From positions 1 to 39,661 of the IMG/VR virus record IMGVR_UViG_3300025674_000113: a stretch of 39,661 nt of DNA; one strand, given 5' to 3'. The notes below the pieces were generated by a model. That model worked only from the letters and a program-made list of their open reading frames with translations, had not been told where the DNA came from and did not search any database. The position numbers and the translations under genes are program-made. Position 1 is the first letter of the stretch, and every line of letters starts with the position of its first letter. This DNA comes from a virus. This document shows positions 14,426 through 23,408 of the stretch, piece after piece.

Positions 14426-16654
14426 ATGCCCTTAATAGACCTCAAAACGGACCTTAAATCTTTAAAGTTCGGGAAAGACAGGCCTGGAGGAGGTTCTAGT
14501 AATCAACCATATATCCAAAAGGACATTCCCGAAGGGGATCAATCTAACCTTTTTAATACAGGGGGTCCTGATTTTCTTTTAAGGGGTGGATTATTAGCTC
14601 CTATAAGAGCCGCTAATGATGTGAGTCGACTAACCCAAATGTTTTTTGACTTAAAATCCCCTAATGGTCTATTATTTACAGCGAAACAAAATTTATTATC
14701 TCGCACCGCAGTTAAAACAGAAGCTACTGAAGGTGTTGCCTATGGTGGAGGTGCTATTAACGCTGGAATTTATACACCATTAAACACATTAGGGCAAACA
14801 GCTGCTGGGTTTGCAGGTACACATCTAAATTTACTGGGACTTCCTAATAATGAAATAAACAAATATGAAGATGTTATAAAGGAAAAAAACCAAGCTGCTC
14901 GATTTGCAACTAAAGAAATTACTATACCTCTCAAAACAAAAAACCCTAAGTATATTCCCCCTAAACTTATTTTAGGATCAGAATTAAATCCTATCCCTAG
15001 CATAGAACCCGAGTTTATCACAGTACAAGAAACAAAAATTGTTCCAACTGATGATAGTGATTTTGACAATAGATTAGTTAATTTATGGAAAGATAAACAA
15101 TCAATTTATAATGAATCTCCTAATATTTTAGAATATGATGGTGGTCCTGGTTCTATTTTAGGTATAGGAAAAACTAATATTAGGTTTGCTGATCAAAGAA
15201 CAGGAGTAAATAATTTTTTATATAGTAATAATTTTGGTTTTTGGGGAGGACAAGATGAAGAAGGTAGAATATATTTGTCACCTCAATCTAAAGAAATTGA
15301 ACCTAAATTAGGGGCTACTCTAAGAGCATCTTCATTAATTCCAAATTCAAGACCTGAAAGTTGGAGTGAAGAAAATCTTTTAGTTAATAATAAAATTACA
15401 AGTAAATATAGGGTTTTAGATAGAAATAATGAAGAATCTTCAAATACTATTAATAAAACCACCCAAACCTTAGATGGTACCCAACAAGGTGGGATTAGAA
15501 TTAACTATAGTAATGCTATTAGTGCTGATGGGGTATCTAACTTATACAATAATTTAGTAAAACCTATAGGGGGAAGTGAATTAGATAATGATTTTATAAC
15601 AAGTAGAAACTTCTTCAATGTATATGATCCAAATACTACCCCAGGTAATACTTGGCCTACTAATACAGATTTACAAAAAACTAATGGTTCTTTAACATAT
15701 AACCAAATCCAATTAATTGATGCTATTCCTGTAAGTAAAGGAGGAGAATTACAAGATTTTAGAAGAGATCTTATAGGAACCCCATCATCCCCATTTACAG
15801 ATAGTTCTACTATAATGTCTTTAGCTCCTAGCTATGTAACAAGTGGGAGAAATAATCGTACAAATTCAGGTGACCCCGGAAAAAGTAACACCAAAAATGG
15901 TACTAAAAATGTACTTAATTATGGCATCTCAGCTACTTCAGATGAAATAGAGGCATTAGATAAAATCACAGCTATGCCCATGTATGATGGTACAGGTCCT
16001 GATACTTCAAAAGCTATTAATGATTTAGTTAAATTTAGAATAGCAGCTATTAATAATAATGAAACAAATGGGAGTGCTGTTTATATGCATTTTAGAGCAT
16101 TTATTGATAGTTTTCAAGATAATTATAATGCCAATTGGAATCAAACAAATTATTTAGGTAGAGGGGAAAGTTTTTTTACTTATGGAAATTTTGGGAGAGG
16201 AATCCAAATGAGTTTTACAATATATGCTCAATCAAAACCTGAATTAATCCCAATGTATAAAAAGTTAAATTACTTAGCTTCAACTCTTTCCCCTGATTAC
16301 ACCTCAGCTGGGTTTATGAGAGGTAATTTAGTACGTTTAACAATGGGTGGTTATTTGTATGAACAACCTGGATTTATAAGTTCTTTATCTTATGATATAC
16401 CTCAAGAATCAACTTGGGAAATTGCTTTAAATGAAAATGGGGGGGCTGATAGTAGTGTAAAAGAATTACCGCACATGATTAAAGTTCAAATGTCATTTAC
16501 TCCAATTCATACATTCCTTCCACAGAAACCCAATACAGCGAACAACCCAGATGAAAGATACATTGCATTAGCTAATGCCCCTAACAATAGAGGAAATTAT
16601 GCGGATGAATATAAATTTTACAATAAATCTTCAACAGTAGATACAACTGGATAA
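14426..16654 (+). CDS. Baseplate/tail-tube-cap-like structural protein
   Basis: A 742-residue virion protein. The first 500 residues are polar, Asn/Ser-rich and low in recognisable motifs. The C-terminal 200 residues look like a tube-type domain, with VYMHFRAFIDSFQDNYNANW, GRGIQMSFTIYAQSKPELIP, NLVRLTMGGYLYEQPGFISS and KVQMSFTPIHTFLP. Tube-related folds occur in T4 gp48 and gp54, which initiate tube assembly on the baseplate, and the position between tape measure and a gp53-like gene fits. The gp48/gp54 comparison is structural inference rather than clear sequence identity. Confidence 0.6.
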   Translation: MPLIDLKTDLKSLKFGKDRPGGGSSNQPYIQKDIPEGDQSNLFNTGGPDFLLRGGLLAPIRAANDVSRLTQMFFDLKSPNGLLFTAKQNLLSRTAVKTEATEGVAYGGGAINAGIYTPLNTLGQTAAGFAGTHLNLLGLPNNEINKYEDVIKEKNQAARFATKEITIPLKTKNPKYIPPKLILGSELNPIPSIEPEFITVQETKIVPTDDSDFDNRLVNLWKDKQSIYNESPNILEYDGGPGSILGIGKTNIRFADQRTGVNNFLYSNNFGFWGGQDEEGRIYLSPQSKEIEPKLGATLRASSLIPNSRPESWSEENLLVNNKITSKYRVLDRNNEESSNTINKTTQTLDGTQQGGIRINYSNAISADGVSNLYNNLVKPIGGSELDNDFITSRNFFNVYDPNTTPGNTWPTNTDLQKTNGSLTYNQIQLIDAIPVSKGGELQDFRRDLIGTPSSPFTDSSTIMSLAPSYVTSGRNNRTNSGDPGKSNTKNGTKNVLNYGISATSDEIEALDKITAMPMYDGTGPDTSKAINDLVKFRIAAINNNETNGSAVYMHFRAFIDSFQDNYNANWNQTNYLGRGESFFTYGNFGRGIQMSFTIYAQSKPELIPMYKKLNYLASTLSPDYTSAGFMRGNLVRLTMGGYLYEQPGFISSLSYDIPQESTWEIALNENGGADSSVKELPHMIKVQMSFTPIHTFLPQKPNTANNPDERYIALANAPNNRGNYADEYKFYNKSSTVDTTG

Positions 16655-16687
16655 AAAAATATAAATTAAATCTTAACTTAATAGAAT

Positions 16688-17011
16688 ATGAAGCGTTATT
16701 CTAATATACCTACTTTAAAAAATACCAATGAAAATGTTGGTACATTGGGGACTGTATATTATAGAAATAACACATACCCTGAAATACCAGAAAGTGAAAA
16801 TGATATATGGGTTATTACAGATTTTGGAGATAGATTAGATTTATTAGCAAATCAGTTTTATAATGATGTTACTTTATATTGGGTTATAGCAGCAGCTAAT
16901 CCAGATTATGTTAATTTTGGTTCTTTATTTATTGCTGAAGGAACCCAATTAAGAATTCCAACCAATATAAGTGATGTTATTGATAGTTATAATCGTTTAA
17001 ACAGAGTATAA
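16688..17011 (+). CDS. Baseplate wedge protein, gp53/LysM-like
   Basis: A 107-residue protein. Residues 38-93 contain VITDFGDRLDLLANQFYND, LYWVIAAANPDYVNF and IAEGTQLRIPTNI, a LysM-like arrangement shared by T4 gp53 and the gpX-type tail proteins of other myoviruses. In T4, gp53 bridges baseplate wedges around the hub. The gene ends one base before the ATG of the large hub protein, so the two are probably translationally coupled. It is shorter than T4 gp53, so the second half of that protein is missing or encoded elsewhere. Confidence 0.7.
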   Translation: MKRYSNIPTLKNTNENVGTLGTVYYRNNTYPEIPESENDIWVITDFGDRLDLLANQFYNDVTLYWVIAAANPDYVNFGSLFIAEGTQLRIPTNISDVIDSYNRLNRV

Positions 17012-17012
17012 T

Positions 17013-20000
17013 ATGAATGTTTTTGGACAACCTTTTGATTCATGGGTAAGATATCAAATAAATAGAAGGCAAGGAATATTAGGAAGTGCTTCAAACATTC
17101 CCTCTAAAAATTTACAATATTATCATACTAAAACACCTTGGGTTAGGTTAGCTAGTAGTGTTGATTTAGACTTTCGTTATACCAATGAGGGCAAATTACA
17201 AGGAATACCTAAAAAATTAAAAGATTTAGGTATTGATGTTAGTACATTTGAAAGTAATACATTAGCTAAAAAAGCTATGTTGTTTGGGGGAGCTCTTAAT
17301 ATAGATAACGGAAATGATAAAGTTGGCAGTTTTAATGGTTTATCTAAAGGTATACTAGATTCAGTTAATAACAATATTTTTAATGTAGCTTACGGTTGGG
17401 GTGGTAATGAAGAAAGAGGATTTGTTCCTATGCCAGGTATCATTAAAACCCAAACTCAATATTATAACAATGGTACTTTTGCTGAAAGTAATATTACTAT
17501 TAAATGTTATAATAGAACCCAAATGGCTATAATTGATGCTCTTTATCTCCATCCAGGATATAGTTTATTATTGGAATTTGGGTGGAGTACTTACATTGAT
17601 AATGATGGTAATCTTCAATCTTTTGATAATTTTTATACAGAACCTCTAAGTTTTGTTTTAAATCCTGAAGATGAGGATGTTACTCATTTTGATGTTAACC
17701 GAAGAATATTAGCTGAAAGAAAAAGACATGATGGTAATTATGAAGGTATTTTTGGTCAAATTACCAATTTTAGCTGGCAATTTGAAAAAGATGGTAGCTA
17801 TATTTGTAATATAACCCTAACCTCAGCAGGATCTATAATTGAATCTTTAAAATGCAATATAGCACTCCCAACTCCTGAAAAAGGAGATGATGGGGGTTCA
17901 AATAGTTTAAATGCCTTAGGTCCTGTTATAAAAACTAAAACTCCTGAAGGCGCTCAAGCAGAAGATAATCCTTTAATAACAGATGCTTCAGCAACTTTGT
18001 TAAATAAATCATTATATAATTTATACCAACAAATTACAACAAAGGGAGGAAATGAAAAAGATAAAGTATGGGATGCTATTTTTTATAATTACTCTGATCC
18101 GTACGATAATTTTAAAAATAAAACCCTAAGAATACCAAAAGGAATAATTTCACTTGCAGGTACAACCTCAGATATGGAAATTCAATCTCCCCAAGTTTAT
18201 ATGTCTTTTGGTGCTTTATTAGCTTTAATTCAATGCCGTTTATTACTTTATAATAAAAAAGAAGAAAAAAATATTCCACTATTTTATTTTGATTTTGATT
18301 TTAATGATCTTGAAAATGATAATAACTATATTTGTAGAATCCCAGGCCAAATGTCTTCAGATCCTACAGTATGTTTGATAAAATATGATAAACCAAATAT
18401 AGATTTTGAAACTAATTTACAAGGTAAAGCTTATAAGGATTTTCAAAATATAGTTTACCCCAACACAACCATAAATGACCATTTATCTAAGGGTTTAACA
18501 TTTATCCCTAAAAATCCTGAAAATTTATATTCTGGTAAAATGGCTGCAATTTATCTTAATTTTACTTATATTGCAGAATGTTTAAAAAATGCCGAAAGAT
18601 CAGAAGATAAAAGTATTTCAATTTTATCTTTTCTTAAAACTATTTTTTCTGGAGTTGAAGAAGCTATTGGGGGGATAAATAATTTTACTATAAGGGTTGA
18701 TTCTGATGAAAATAAAATTAAAATTTATGATCAATCACCTCAAAGAATTAAACCAATCCCTATAAATGATAAAGACGATACATATGCTAGATTTAACATT
18801 TTTGGAGTTAAACCAGGTACCGAAGGATCATTTGTAACAGATATCCAATTAAAGGGAGAAATAGGTCAAAACTTTGTAGCTCAATTAGCAATTGCAGCTG
18901 CTCAAAATGGTAATCAATTAGCATCAAATGCTACTTCATTTTCAAGATATAACCTTGGTTTAAAAGATAGAGTTTTACCTAAAAGGGCAAACTACACCAC
19001 AAAAAACCCAGATGAAATTGAGATCCCTACAGCAATTTCTTTTTGGAAAAATAATATAGATGTAAATATTAAAGAAGAAAAAATTAATTATAATTTATTT
19101 AATGAAATTTATGCTAGAAGACATTTCAATGCTGCTTACATAGATCAATATAAATCTTTATTTGGTCAATTTATGAGTTTATGCATGGGGGAATTAGTCC
19201 AACAGAATCAACTTCCATTTTCCCAATTTTTACCATTTGATTTAACCATTGAAATGGATGGTTTATCTGGAATGAAAATGTGGGAAAAATTTCTTATAGA
19301 TGAAAGAGTACTACCCCCCAGTTATGGTGAAGATTCAGTAGATATTCAAATTTCAGGGATTAATCACACAGTTGATTCTAATGGGTGGAGAACATCTCTT
19401 AACACTCAGGCTTCCCCAAAATCCCAATTAGATTCTATTAAAAGACCATCTAAATTAGATTCACCCATAGTTTACCAAGGAAGTGCTGGGGGTGAAAGTA
19501 CTCCTATTAATTCAAATGAACCTACTACAGAAATTCCTGTACCCGCAGGTTTAGATCCTACATCAACAACTCGTTTTGAAGCTATGCAAAAAAGTTTTGT
19601 AGGTGTGTTTAACAAATTTGGTTCTGTAAGTGGAATGTGTGCCCAATGGAGTTATAATTTAGCTTTAAACTATTGTAGAGCTTTAAAAGGGAATGATGGT
19701 GCTATTACTGGTGCTAAATTAAATGCTGGGGGTAATGCAAATCAAAATTCCCAATTTTGGGTTAATTTAGTTAATATGGGTTATTCTCAAACTCAAGTAG
19801 GTAATAATATTTCAAGAGCTCGATTAGGTGAATTGTTAAGAAGTACTACTTGGGGGTATGGTGATATTGTTGTTTACTATGCTAACGATGGTAATTCTGG
19901 AGATAGTCATGTAAAATATGGACACGCTCAAGTTTATGTAGGAGAATTAACTAATTCAAAATGGTCAACTTCTACAAAAAATAATTATGGTACTGATTTT

Positions 20001-20093
20001 GTTTACAGAAGTAGAAGTAGTAATCAATGGGATTTTTATATATTTAGAGCCCCATCAAATGCTGGAGATGTTGGATCTGGACCTGGACTTTAA
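17013..20093 (+). CDS. Baseplate hub protein with C-terminal CHAP/NlpC-like peptidase domain (tail lysin)
   Basis: A 1026-residue protein. The N-terminal 300 residues are beta-rich and resemble baseplate hub proteins (ESNITIKCYNRTQMAIIDAL, SLLLEFGWSTYIDNDG, IFGQITNFSWQFEKDGSYIC). After a Ser/Pro/Thr-rich linker near residues 815-855, the C-terminal part reads as a papain-fold cell-wall hydrolase: Cys876 in SGMCAQWSYNLAL, GYGDIVVYY, and His971 in YGHAQVYVG, the expected Cys-His order of CHAP and NlpC/P60 peptidases. It would cut peptidoglycan at the tail tip during injection, a role played in T4 by the gp5 lysozyme. The peptidase call is good; the hub call comes from context and beta content. 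Confidence 0.75.
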   Translation: MNVFGQPFDSWVRYQINRRQGILGSASNIPSKNLQYYHTKTPWVRLASSVDLDFRYTNEGKLQGIPKKLKDLGIDVSTFESNTLAKKAMLFGGALNIDNGNDKVGSFNGLSKGILDSVNNNIFNVAYGWGGNEERGFVPMPGIIKTQTQYYNNGTFAESNITIKCYNRTQMAIIDALYLHPGYSLLLEFGWSTYIDNDGNLQSFDNFYTEPLSFVLNPEDEDVTHFDVNRRILAERKRHDGNYEGIFGQITNFSWQFEKDGSYICNITLTSAGSIIESLKCNIALPTPEKGDDGGSNSLNALGPVIKTKTPEGAQAEDNPLITDASATLLNKSLYNLYQQITTKGGNEKDKVWDAIFYNYSDPYDNFKNKTLRIPKGIISLAGTTSDMEIQSPQVYMSFGALLALIQCRLLLYNKKEEKNIPLFYFDFDFNDLENDNNYICRIPGQMSSDPTVCLIKYDKPNIDFETNLQGKAYKDFQNIVYPNTTINDHLSKGLTFIPKNPENLYSGKMAAIYLNFTYIAECLKNAERSEDKSISILSFLKTIFSGVEEAIGGINNFTIRVDSDENKIKIYDQSPQRIKPIPINDKDDTYARFNIFGVKPGTEGSFVTDIQLKGEIGQNFVAQLAIAAAQNGNQLASNATSFSRYNLGLKDRVLPKRANYTTKNPDEIEIPTAISFWKNNIDVNIKEEKINYNLFNEIYARRHFNAAYIDQYKSLFGQFMSLCMGELVQQNQLPFSQFLPFDLTIEMDGLSGMKMWEKFLIDERVLPPSYGEDSVDIQISGINHTVDSNGWRTSLNTQASPKSQLDSIKRPSKLDSPIVYQGSAGGESTPINSNEPTTEIPVPAGLDPTSTTRFEAMQKSFVGVFNKFGSVSGMCAQWSYNLALNYCRALKGNDGAITGAKLNAGGNANQNSQFWVNLVNMGYSQTQVGNNISRARLGELLRSTTWGYGDIVVYYANDGNSGDSHVKYGHAQVYVGELTNSKWSTSTKNNYGTDFVYRSRSSNQWDFYIFRAPSNAGDVGSGPGL

Positions 20094-20103
20094 AAAATAA
20101 AAA

Positions 20104-20760
20104 ATGTACATACCAAAAAACAGAATCATAACTAATCTTTCTACTCAAGGAAATGAGTTTGTTTACAAAGACACTCTCCAGCCTTATAAAGGAAATTATT
20201 GGAAAACTTTTGAAGACAAATATTATACTGGAAAAAATCCAAATGAAACTCCTTATAAAGAAATTATTAAAATTGAGAATGTAGAAGATACTTTTGATAA
20301 TTTAAAACCACAATCTCAATTTGCAATAATAGATGCTCCCACTCCTTTTGAAAATATAAATGATGGCCCATATCAAGAAGATATGCTTATAGCTTATGCT
20401 AAATTAACAGGTCTAGATTTATCTAAACCTAACCGAAAATACTTACCTTACCCAACATTTCCTGAACCTACCATAGATGATTATGAATTAGGAACATTTA
20501 CAAGATATTTTGTTGTAAGAGCCAATGAAATATCATATATAGAGTTAGGAAAAGAAGTATTTGATAAAATACAAAATCAAGATGGAGAATGGGAATGGGA
20601 ACTTTATATCCCCTTTACTATACCCTGGACTTTAACTGGAGAAAAAGTAGAAGTAGAACAAACAAATAGAAATATTGTTATTTTACAAGAACAAAGATTA
20701 AAAAGACGTGGGTTAAGAGAATTTTTAAAAGGCAACTATCTTAAATTTTATAAACCTTAA
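20104..20760 (+). CDS. Hypothetical structural protein at end of tail block
   Basis: A 218-residue protein not recognised. It is rich in aromatic and acidic residues, has no signal peptide or membrane segment, and contains the segments YFVVRANEISYIELGKEVFD and EWELYIPFTIPWTLTGE. The C-terminus is basic (RLKRRGLREFLKGNYLKF). It starts 10 bases after the hub-lysin gene and closes the tail block, so a baseplate or tail-completion role is likely. The next promoter overlaps its end. Confidence 0.6.
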   Translation: MYIPKNRIITNLSTQGNEFVYKDTLQPYKGNYWKTFEDKYYTGKNPNETPYKEIIKIENVEDTFDNLKPQSQFAIIDAPTPFENINDGPYQEDMLIAYAKLTGLDLSKPNRKYLPYPTFPEPTIDDYELGTFTRYFVVRANEISYIELGKEVFDKIQNQDGEWEWELYIPFTIPWTLTGEKVEVEQTNRNIVILQEQRLKRRGLREFLKGNYLKFYKP

Positions 20761-20761
20761 T

Positions 20762-20792
20762 TTGGTAAAATTAGTTTTGTGTCGTATATTGA
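20762..20792 (+). promoter_or_regulatory. Bacteroidota-type promoter before DNA polymerase
   Basis: TTG at 20762-20764, then exactly 20 bases, then TATATTGA at 20785-20792. The arrangement matches the Bacteroidota primary sigma pattern (-33 TTG, -7 TAnnTTTG). The ATG at 20807 lies 14 bases downstream. The site argues against a TTG translation start at 20762. Confidence 0.6.
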
Positions 20793-20806
20793 TACAAAAC
20801 AAAGTT

Positions 20807-20983
20807 ATGTATTGGTTGATTGAAAGTCAAGATCAATTAGAAGAGTTATATAATAGTGGTTTCGAAGAGGCATTCGTTGAGATAATTCCATACTCAAACA
20901 AAATCCATCCTGTCGAAAAACGGTATTTGTGCTATCTATATTCGACCGTTAAATTCAACAAAAGGATACATTGCATCGATTGA
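20807..20983 (+). CDS. DNA polymerase A, N-terminal piece (frame interrupted)
   Basis: An ATG-started frame of 58 codons (MYWLIESQDQLEELYNSGFE). The sequence is sensible to about IPYSNKIHPVE, then becomes unlike a natural protein and stops. From 20886 a different frame is open and continues sensibly (AIYIRPLNSTKGYIASIDHS), leading straight into the polymerase. Removing one A from the AAAAA run at 20916-20920 joins the frames into a single 419-residue protein. The run may be a sequencing error, a real mutation or, less likely, a recoding site. An upstream TTG in the same frame lies in the promoter and is not the start. Confidence 0.65.
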   Translation: MYWLIESQDQLEELYNSGFEEAFVEIIPYSNKIHPVEKRYLCYLYSTVKFNKRIHCID

Positions 20984-20996
20984 CCATAGTGAGACT

Positions 20997-22067
20997 TTGT
21001 CGCTTAATATAGACGAGGTAAAGCGCGTAATAGACAAATTTAAACGTGTATATGTACGCGATAAGAAAGAGTTTTTACATTATTTTATTTTAAAAGGGCT
21101 CTTTGACATTACACTCACCCACCCTCCGTATATACAAGAATACACACAAACCCATAGTTGGTTTTACCAAAAATATCCAAACAAAAAAGATATAAACCGC
21201 ATTATTCCGATAGTAAAACACTATGAATATTGCGAGAAAACTTTTGAAGATCTAAAAGACAGAATACATGAACCAATCAATGAATTTTACAACAACAGAG
21301 CCACAGTGGTGTTCAACGCCATTGAAAGAAGTGGTTTACGAGTTAATACAGAAGAATTCGAATCGCGTTTTCACTTACTCGATTCCGAATACGTTTACAC
21401 ACAGTTTAACTTCAAAACCCTCACAACAAGACCCTCAAATAAATTCGGAGGAGTAAATTATGCTGCTCTTAATAAAGAAAATGGAGATAGAAAATGCTTT
21501 ATTCCCCGTAATGATGTTTTGTTTGAGTTAGATATTAGTGCTTACCATCCTACCCTATTGGCTAATCTTGTGGGTTATGATTTTGGTGATCAAGACATCC
21601 ACCAAGCGTTTGCCGAAATGTATGGTGTAGAGTACCAAAAATCTAAAGAACTAACGTTTAAACAACTATACGGAGGAGTATTTGAACAGTATAAAAACCT
21701 GGAATTCTTTAAAAAAGTAATAGCATATACGGATGATTTGTGGGATACTTTCCAATATGGGGGACAAATTGAATGCCCTATTTCAAAACACATATATAAA
21801 AGAGATGAATTGGAGGATATGAAACCACAAAAATTATTGAATTATGTTCTCCAAAACTTGGAGACATCCACTAACGTTTGTATGTTGTGGGAAATATTTA
21901 AATTGCTAAAAGGGATGAATACTAAGTTGGTATTATATACTTATGATTCATTTTTGTTTGATTTAGATAAAAGTGAAAAACAGGTTATAAAAGAAATAAT
22001 TAAAATTTTTAAAAATAAAAAGTTGCAAGTAAAATATAGTTATGGAGACACATATGACTTTAAATAA
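20997..22067 (+). CDS. DNA polymerase family A, main (polymerase-domain) piece
   Basis: Carries the family A polymerase motifs in order: TRPSNKFGGVNYAAL (template/primer contact), motif A ELDISAYHPTLLANL, the Pol I-like GDQDIHQAFAEMYG, motif B SKELTFKQLYGG, and motif C LYTYDSFLFD. The two catalytic Asp residues are kept. The Glu that normally follows motif A (DYSQIEL in E. coli) is His here, and the usual HDE of motif C is YDS. The frame is open upstream to 20886 with no ATG, so the nominal TTG start at 20997 is probably wrong and the true start is 20807 after repair of a one-base frameshift. No complete 3'-5' exonuclease domain is visible; the 5' nuclease is a separate gene at 24505. Confidence 0.82.
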   Translation: MSLNIDEVKRVIDKFKRVYVRDKKEFLHYFILKGLFDITLTHPPYIQEYTQTHSWFYQKYPNKKDINRIIPIVKHYEYCEKTFEDLKDRIHEPINEFYNNRATVVFNAIERSGLRVNTEEFESRFHLLDSEYVYTQFNFKTLTTRPSNKFGGVNYAALNKENGDRKCFIPRNDVLFELDISAYHPTLLANLVGYDFGDQDIHQAFAEMYGVEYQKSKELTFKQLYGGVFEQYKNLEFFKKVIAYTDDLWDTFQYGGQIECPISKHIYKRDELEDMKPQKLLNYVLQNLETSTNVCMLWEIFKLLKGMNTKLVLYTYDSFLFDLDKSEKQVIKEIIKIFKNKKLQVKYSYGDTYDFK

Positions 22068-22515
22068 ACCTTCTTATATGTATAAGGTAGACGATTTTAA
22101 TGAGTTTTCTACTTTAAACATATCAGATTTGAACAATAAACTATTCTGCACATTTACTACCCTTGAGGAACTAGATAATCTTATAGATTCTATTACCTCA
22201 AAATACAGGGTGATGTATAATAAAATATTTGTACTTCACGTTAAGAGTAATGATGAGTACGTTTGTACCTATAATATTGATCAGGGCAATGTCTCAGACA
22301 TTCCTTCAAATACTATCTTGGTACATAGGAAAAAAGAATCCAACACACTTTATACAATCAATGCTTTAAATGAGTTAATCAAGCGCCTAAATGGTGGTGT
22401 GGTTGATACTCGTTTTCCGATTGAGTGGCAACATTATAGGAATACTATTTTGCTAACTCAGCATGATGAATTAAAGCAGTTAAAAACAAAGATTTATAAA
22501 ATCATTGAACTTTAA
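22054..22515 (+). CDS. Hypothetical protein between polymerase and SSB genes
   Basis: A 153-residue protein from the ATG at 22054, which has a GGAGA five bases upstream, rare in this window. An in-frame ATG at 22042 would add four residues. Both starts lie inside the polymerase gene, giving an overlap and likely coupled translation. The protein is mixed alpha/beta, with FTTLEELDNLIDSITSKYRV, IFVLHVKSNDEYVCTYNID and TLYTINALNELIKRLNGG. No motif is recognised. A role in replication or its regulation is guessed from position only. Confidence 0.6.
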   Translation: MTLNKPSYMYKVDDFNEFSTLNISDLNNKLFCTFTTLEELDNLIDSITSKYRVMYNKIFVLHVKSNDEYVCTYNIDQGNVSDIPSNTILVHRKKESNTLYTINALNELIKRLNGGVVDTRFPIEWQHYRNTILLTQHDELKQLKTKIYKIIEL

Positions 22516-22516
22516 T

Positions 22517-22548
22517 TTGGTGTCCATACCAAAGGTTATTATATTTAG
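22517..22548 (+). promoter_or_regulatory. Bacteroidota-type promoter before SSB gene
   Basis: TTG at 22517-22519, 20 bases, then TATATTTAG at 22540-22548. A TSS near 22554 would give a leader of about 18 bases. Confidence 0.65.
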
Positions 22549-22572
22549 TTACATTAAAAATTAGTTACATTA
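22545..22572 (+). repeat. 12-base direct repeat in SSB gene leader
   Basis: TTAGTTACATTA occurs at 22545-22556 and again at 22561-22572, separated by AAAA. The first copy overlaps the -7 element and the second ends on the first base of the ATG. This position suits an operator for transcriptional or autogenous translational control. Confidence 0.7.
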
Positions 22573-23408
22573 TGGATTTAGACGTAATCAAAAAACGCTT
22601 GGACTCACTGAACAAGCAATCAAACAACAGTGGTGGAGGTAATAAAAACCTCTTCTGGAAACCTTCAGTCGGTAAACAACTTATTCGTGTTGTTCCTTCT
22701 AAGTATAACAAAGCGAACCCATTTACGGAAATGATGTTTTACTACGGTATTGGTAGTAAGCGTGTAATGGCTTCACCTGCAAACTGGGGTGAAAAAGATC
22801 CTATTATGGAGTTTGCAAAACAACTTCGTGGTACAAACGATAAAGAAAATTGGCGTTTGGCTAAAAAGCTTGATGCTAAAGTTCGTATTTTTGCTCCTAT
22901 CGTAGTTCGTGGTCAAGAAGACGAAGGTGTTAAACTATGGCAGTTTGGTAAAGAGGTTTACCAAGAGTTCTTGAATATGGCTGCTGATGAGGAAATTGGT
23001 GATTTTACTGATATTGCTCAAGGTCGTGATATTAAATTAACAACCGTAGGTCCTGAAGTTACAGGTACTCCTTACAACAAAACCTCAATCGGTCCTTCAT
23101 TAAAAACATCTGCACTTGCTGATAATGAAGACACAGTTCAATCATTGCTAGAAAATCAAGCTGATCCTATGAAAGTATTTAAACCACTTTCTTATGATGA
23201 GATGAAAGAAGCACTTCAAGAATGGTTGTCACCTGAAGATTCTGAAGAAGAAGGTGATATTATTTCTGAACCTGCAGTAGCATTTGATTCAGATGAAAAA
23301 GAAGAACCAAAATCAAATTATTCGTTGAGCACAAAAGCTCCAAAGAAAACTAAAACAGAACAGTTTGATGATTTGTTTGGAGAAGAAGACGACGATTTAC
23401 CATTTTAA
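22572..23408 (+). CDS. Single-stranded DNA-binding protein, gp32 family
   Basis: A 278-residue protein. The core follows T4-type gp32: FWKPSVGKQLIRVVPSKYN, VMASPANWGEKDPIMEFAKQ, WRLAKKLDAKVRIFAPIVV and WQFGKEVYQEFL. No Cys is present anywhere, so the zinc-binding motif of T4 gp32 is absent. The C-terminal 60 residues are acidic and end DLFGEEDDDLPF. This resembles the DDDIPF tip by which bacterial SSB recruits partner proteins. The protein coats single-stranded DNA in replication and recombination. It has its own promoter with a direct repeat and is followed 10 bases later by uvsX. Confidence 0.9.
   Translation: MDLDVIKKRLDSLNKQSNNSGGGNKNLFWKPSVGKQLIRVVPSKYNKANPFTEMMFYYGIGSKRVMASPANWGEKDPIMEFAKQLRGTNDKENWRLAKKLDAKVRIFAPIVVRGQEDEGVKLWQFGKEVYQEFLNMAADEEIGDFTDIAQGRDIKLTTVGPEVTGTPYNKTSIGPSLKTSALADNEDTVQSLLENQADPMKVFKPLSYDEMKEALQEWLSPEDSEEEGDIISEPAVAFDSDEKEEPKSNYSLSTKAPKKTKTEQFDDLFGEEDDDLPF

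Noticed and set aside
20762-20806. TTG start that would extend the polymerase N-terminal piece upstream
   Set aside because: The TTG coincides with the -33 element of a good promoter, and transcription would begin downstream of it; the ATG at 20807 is preferred.
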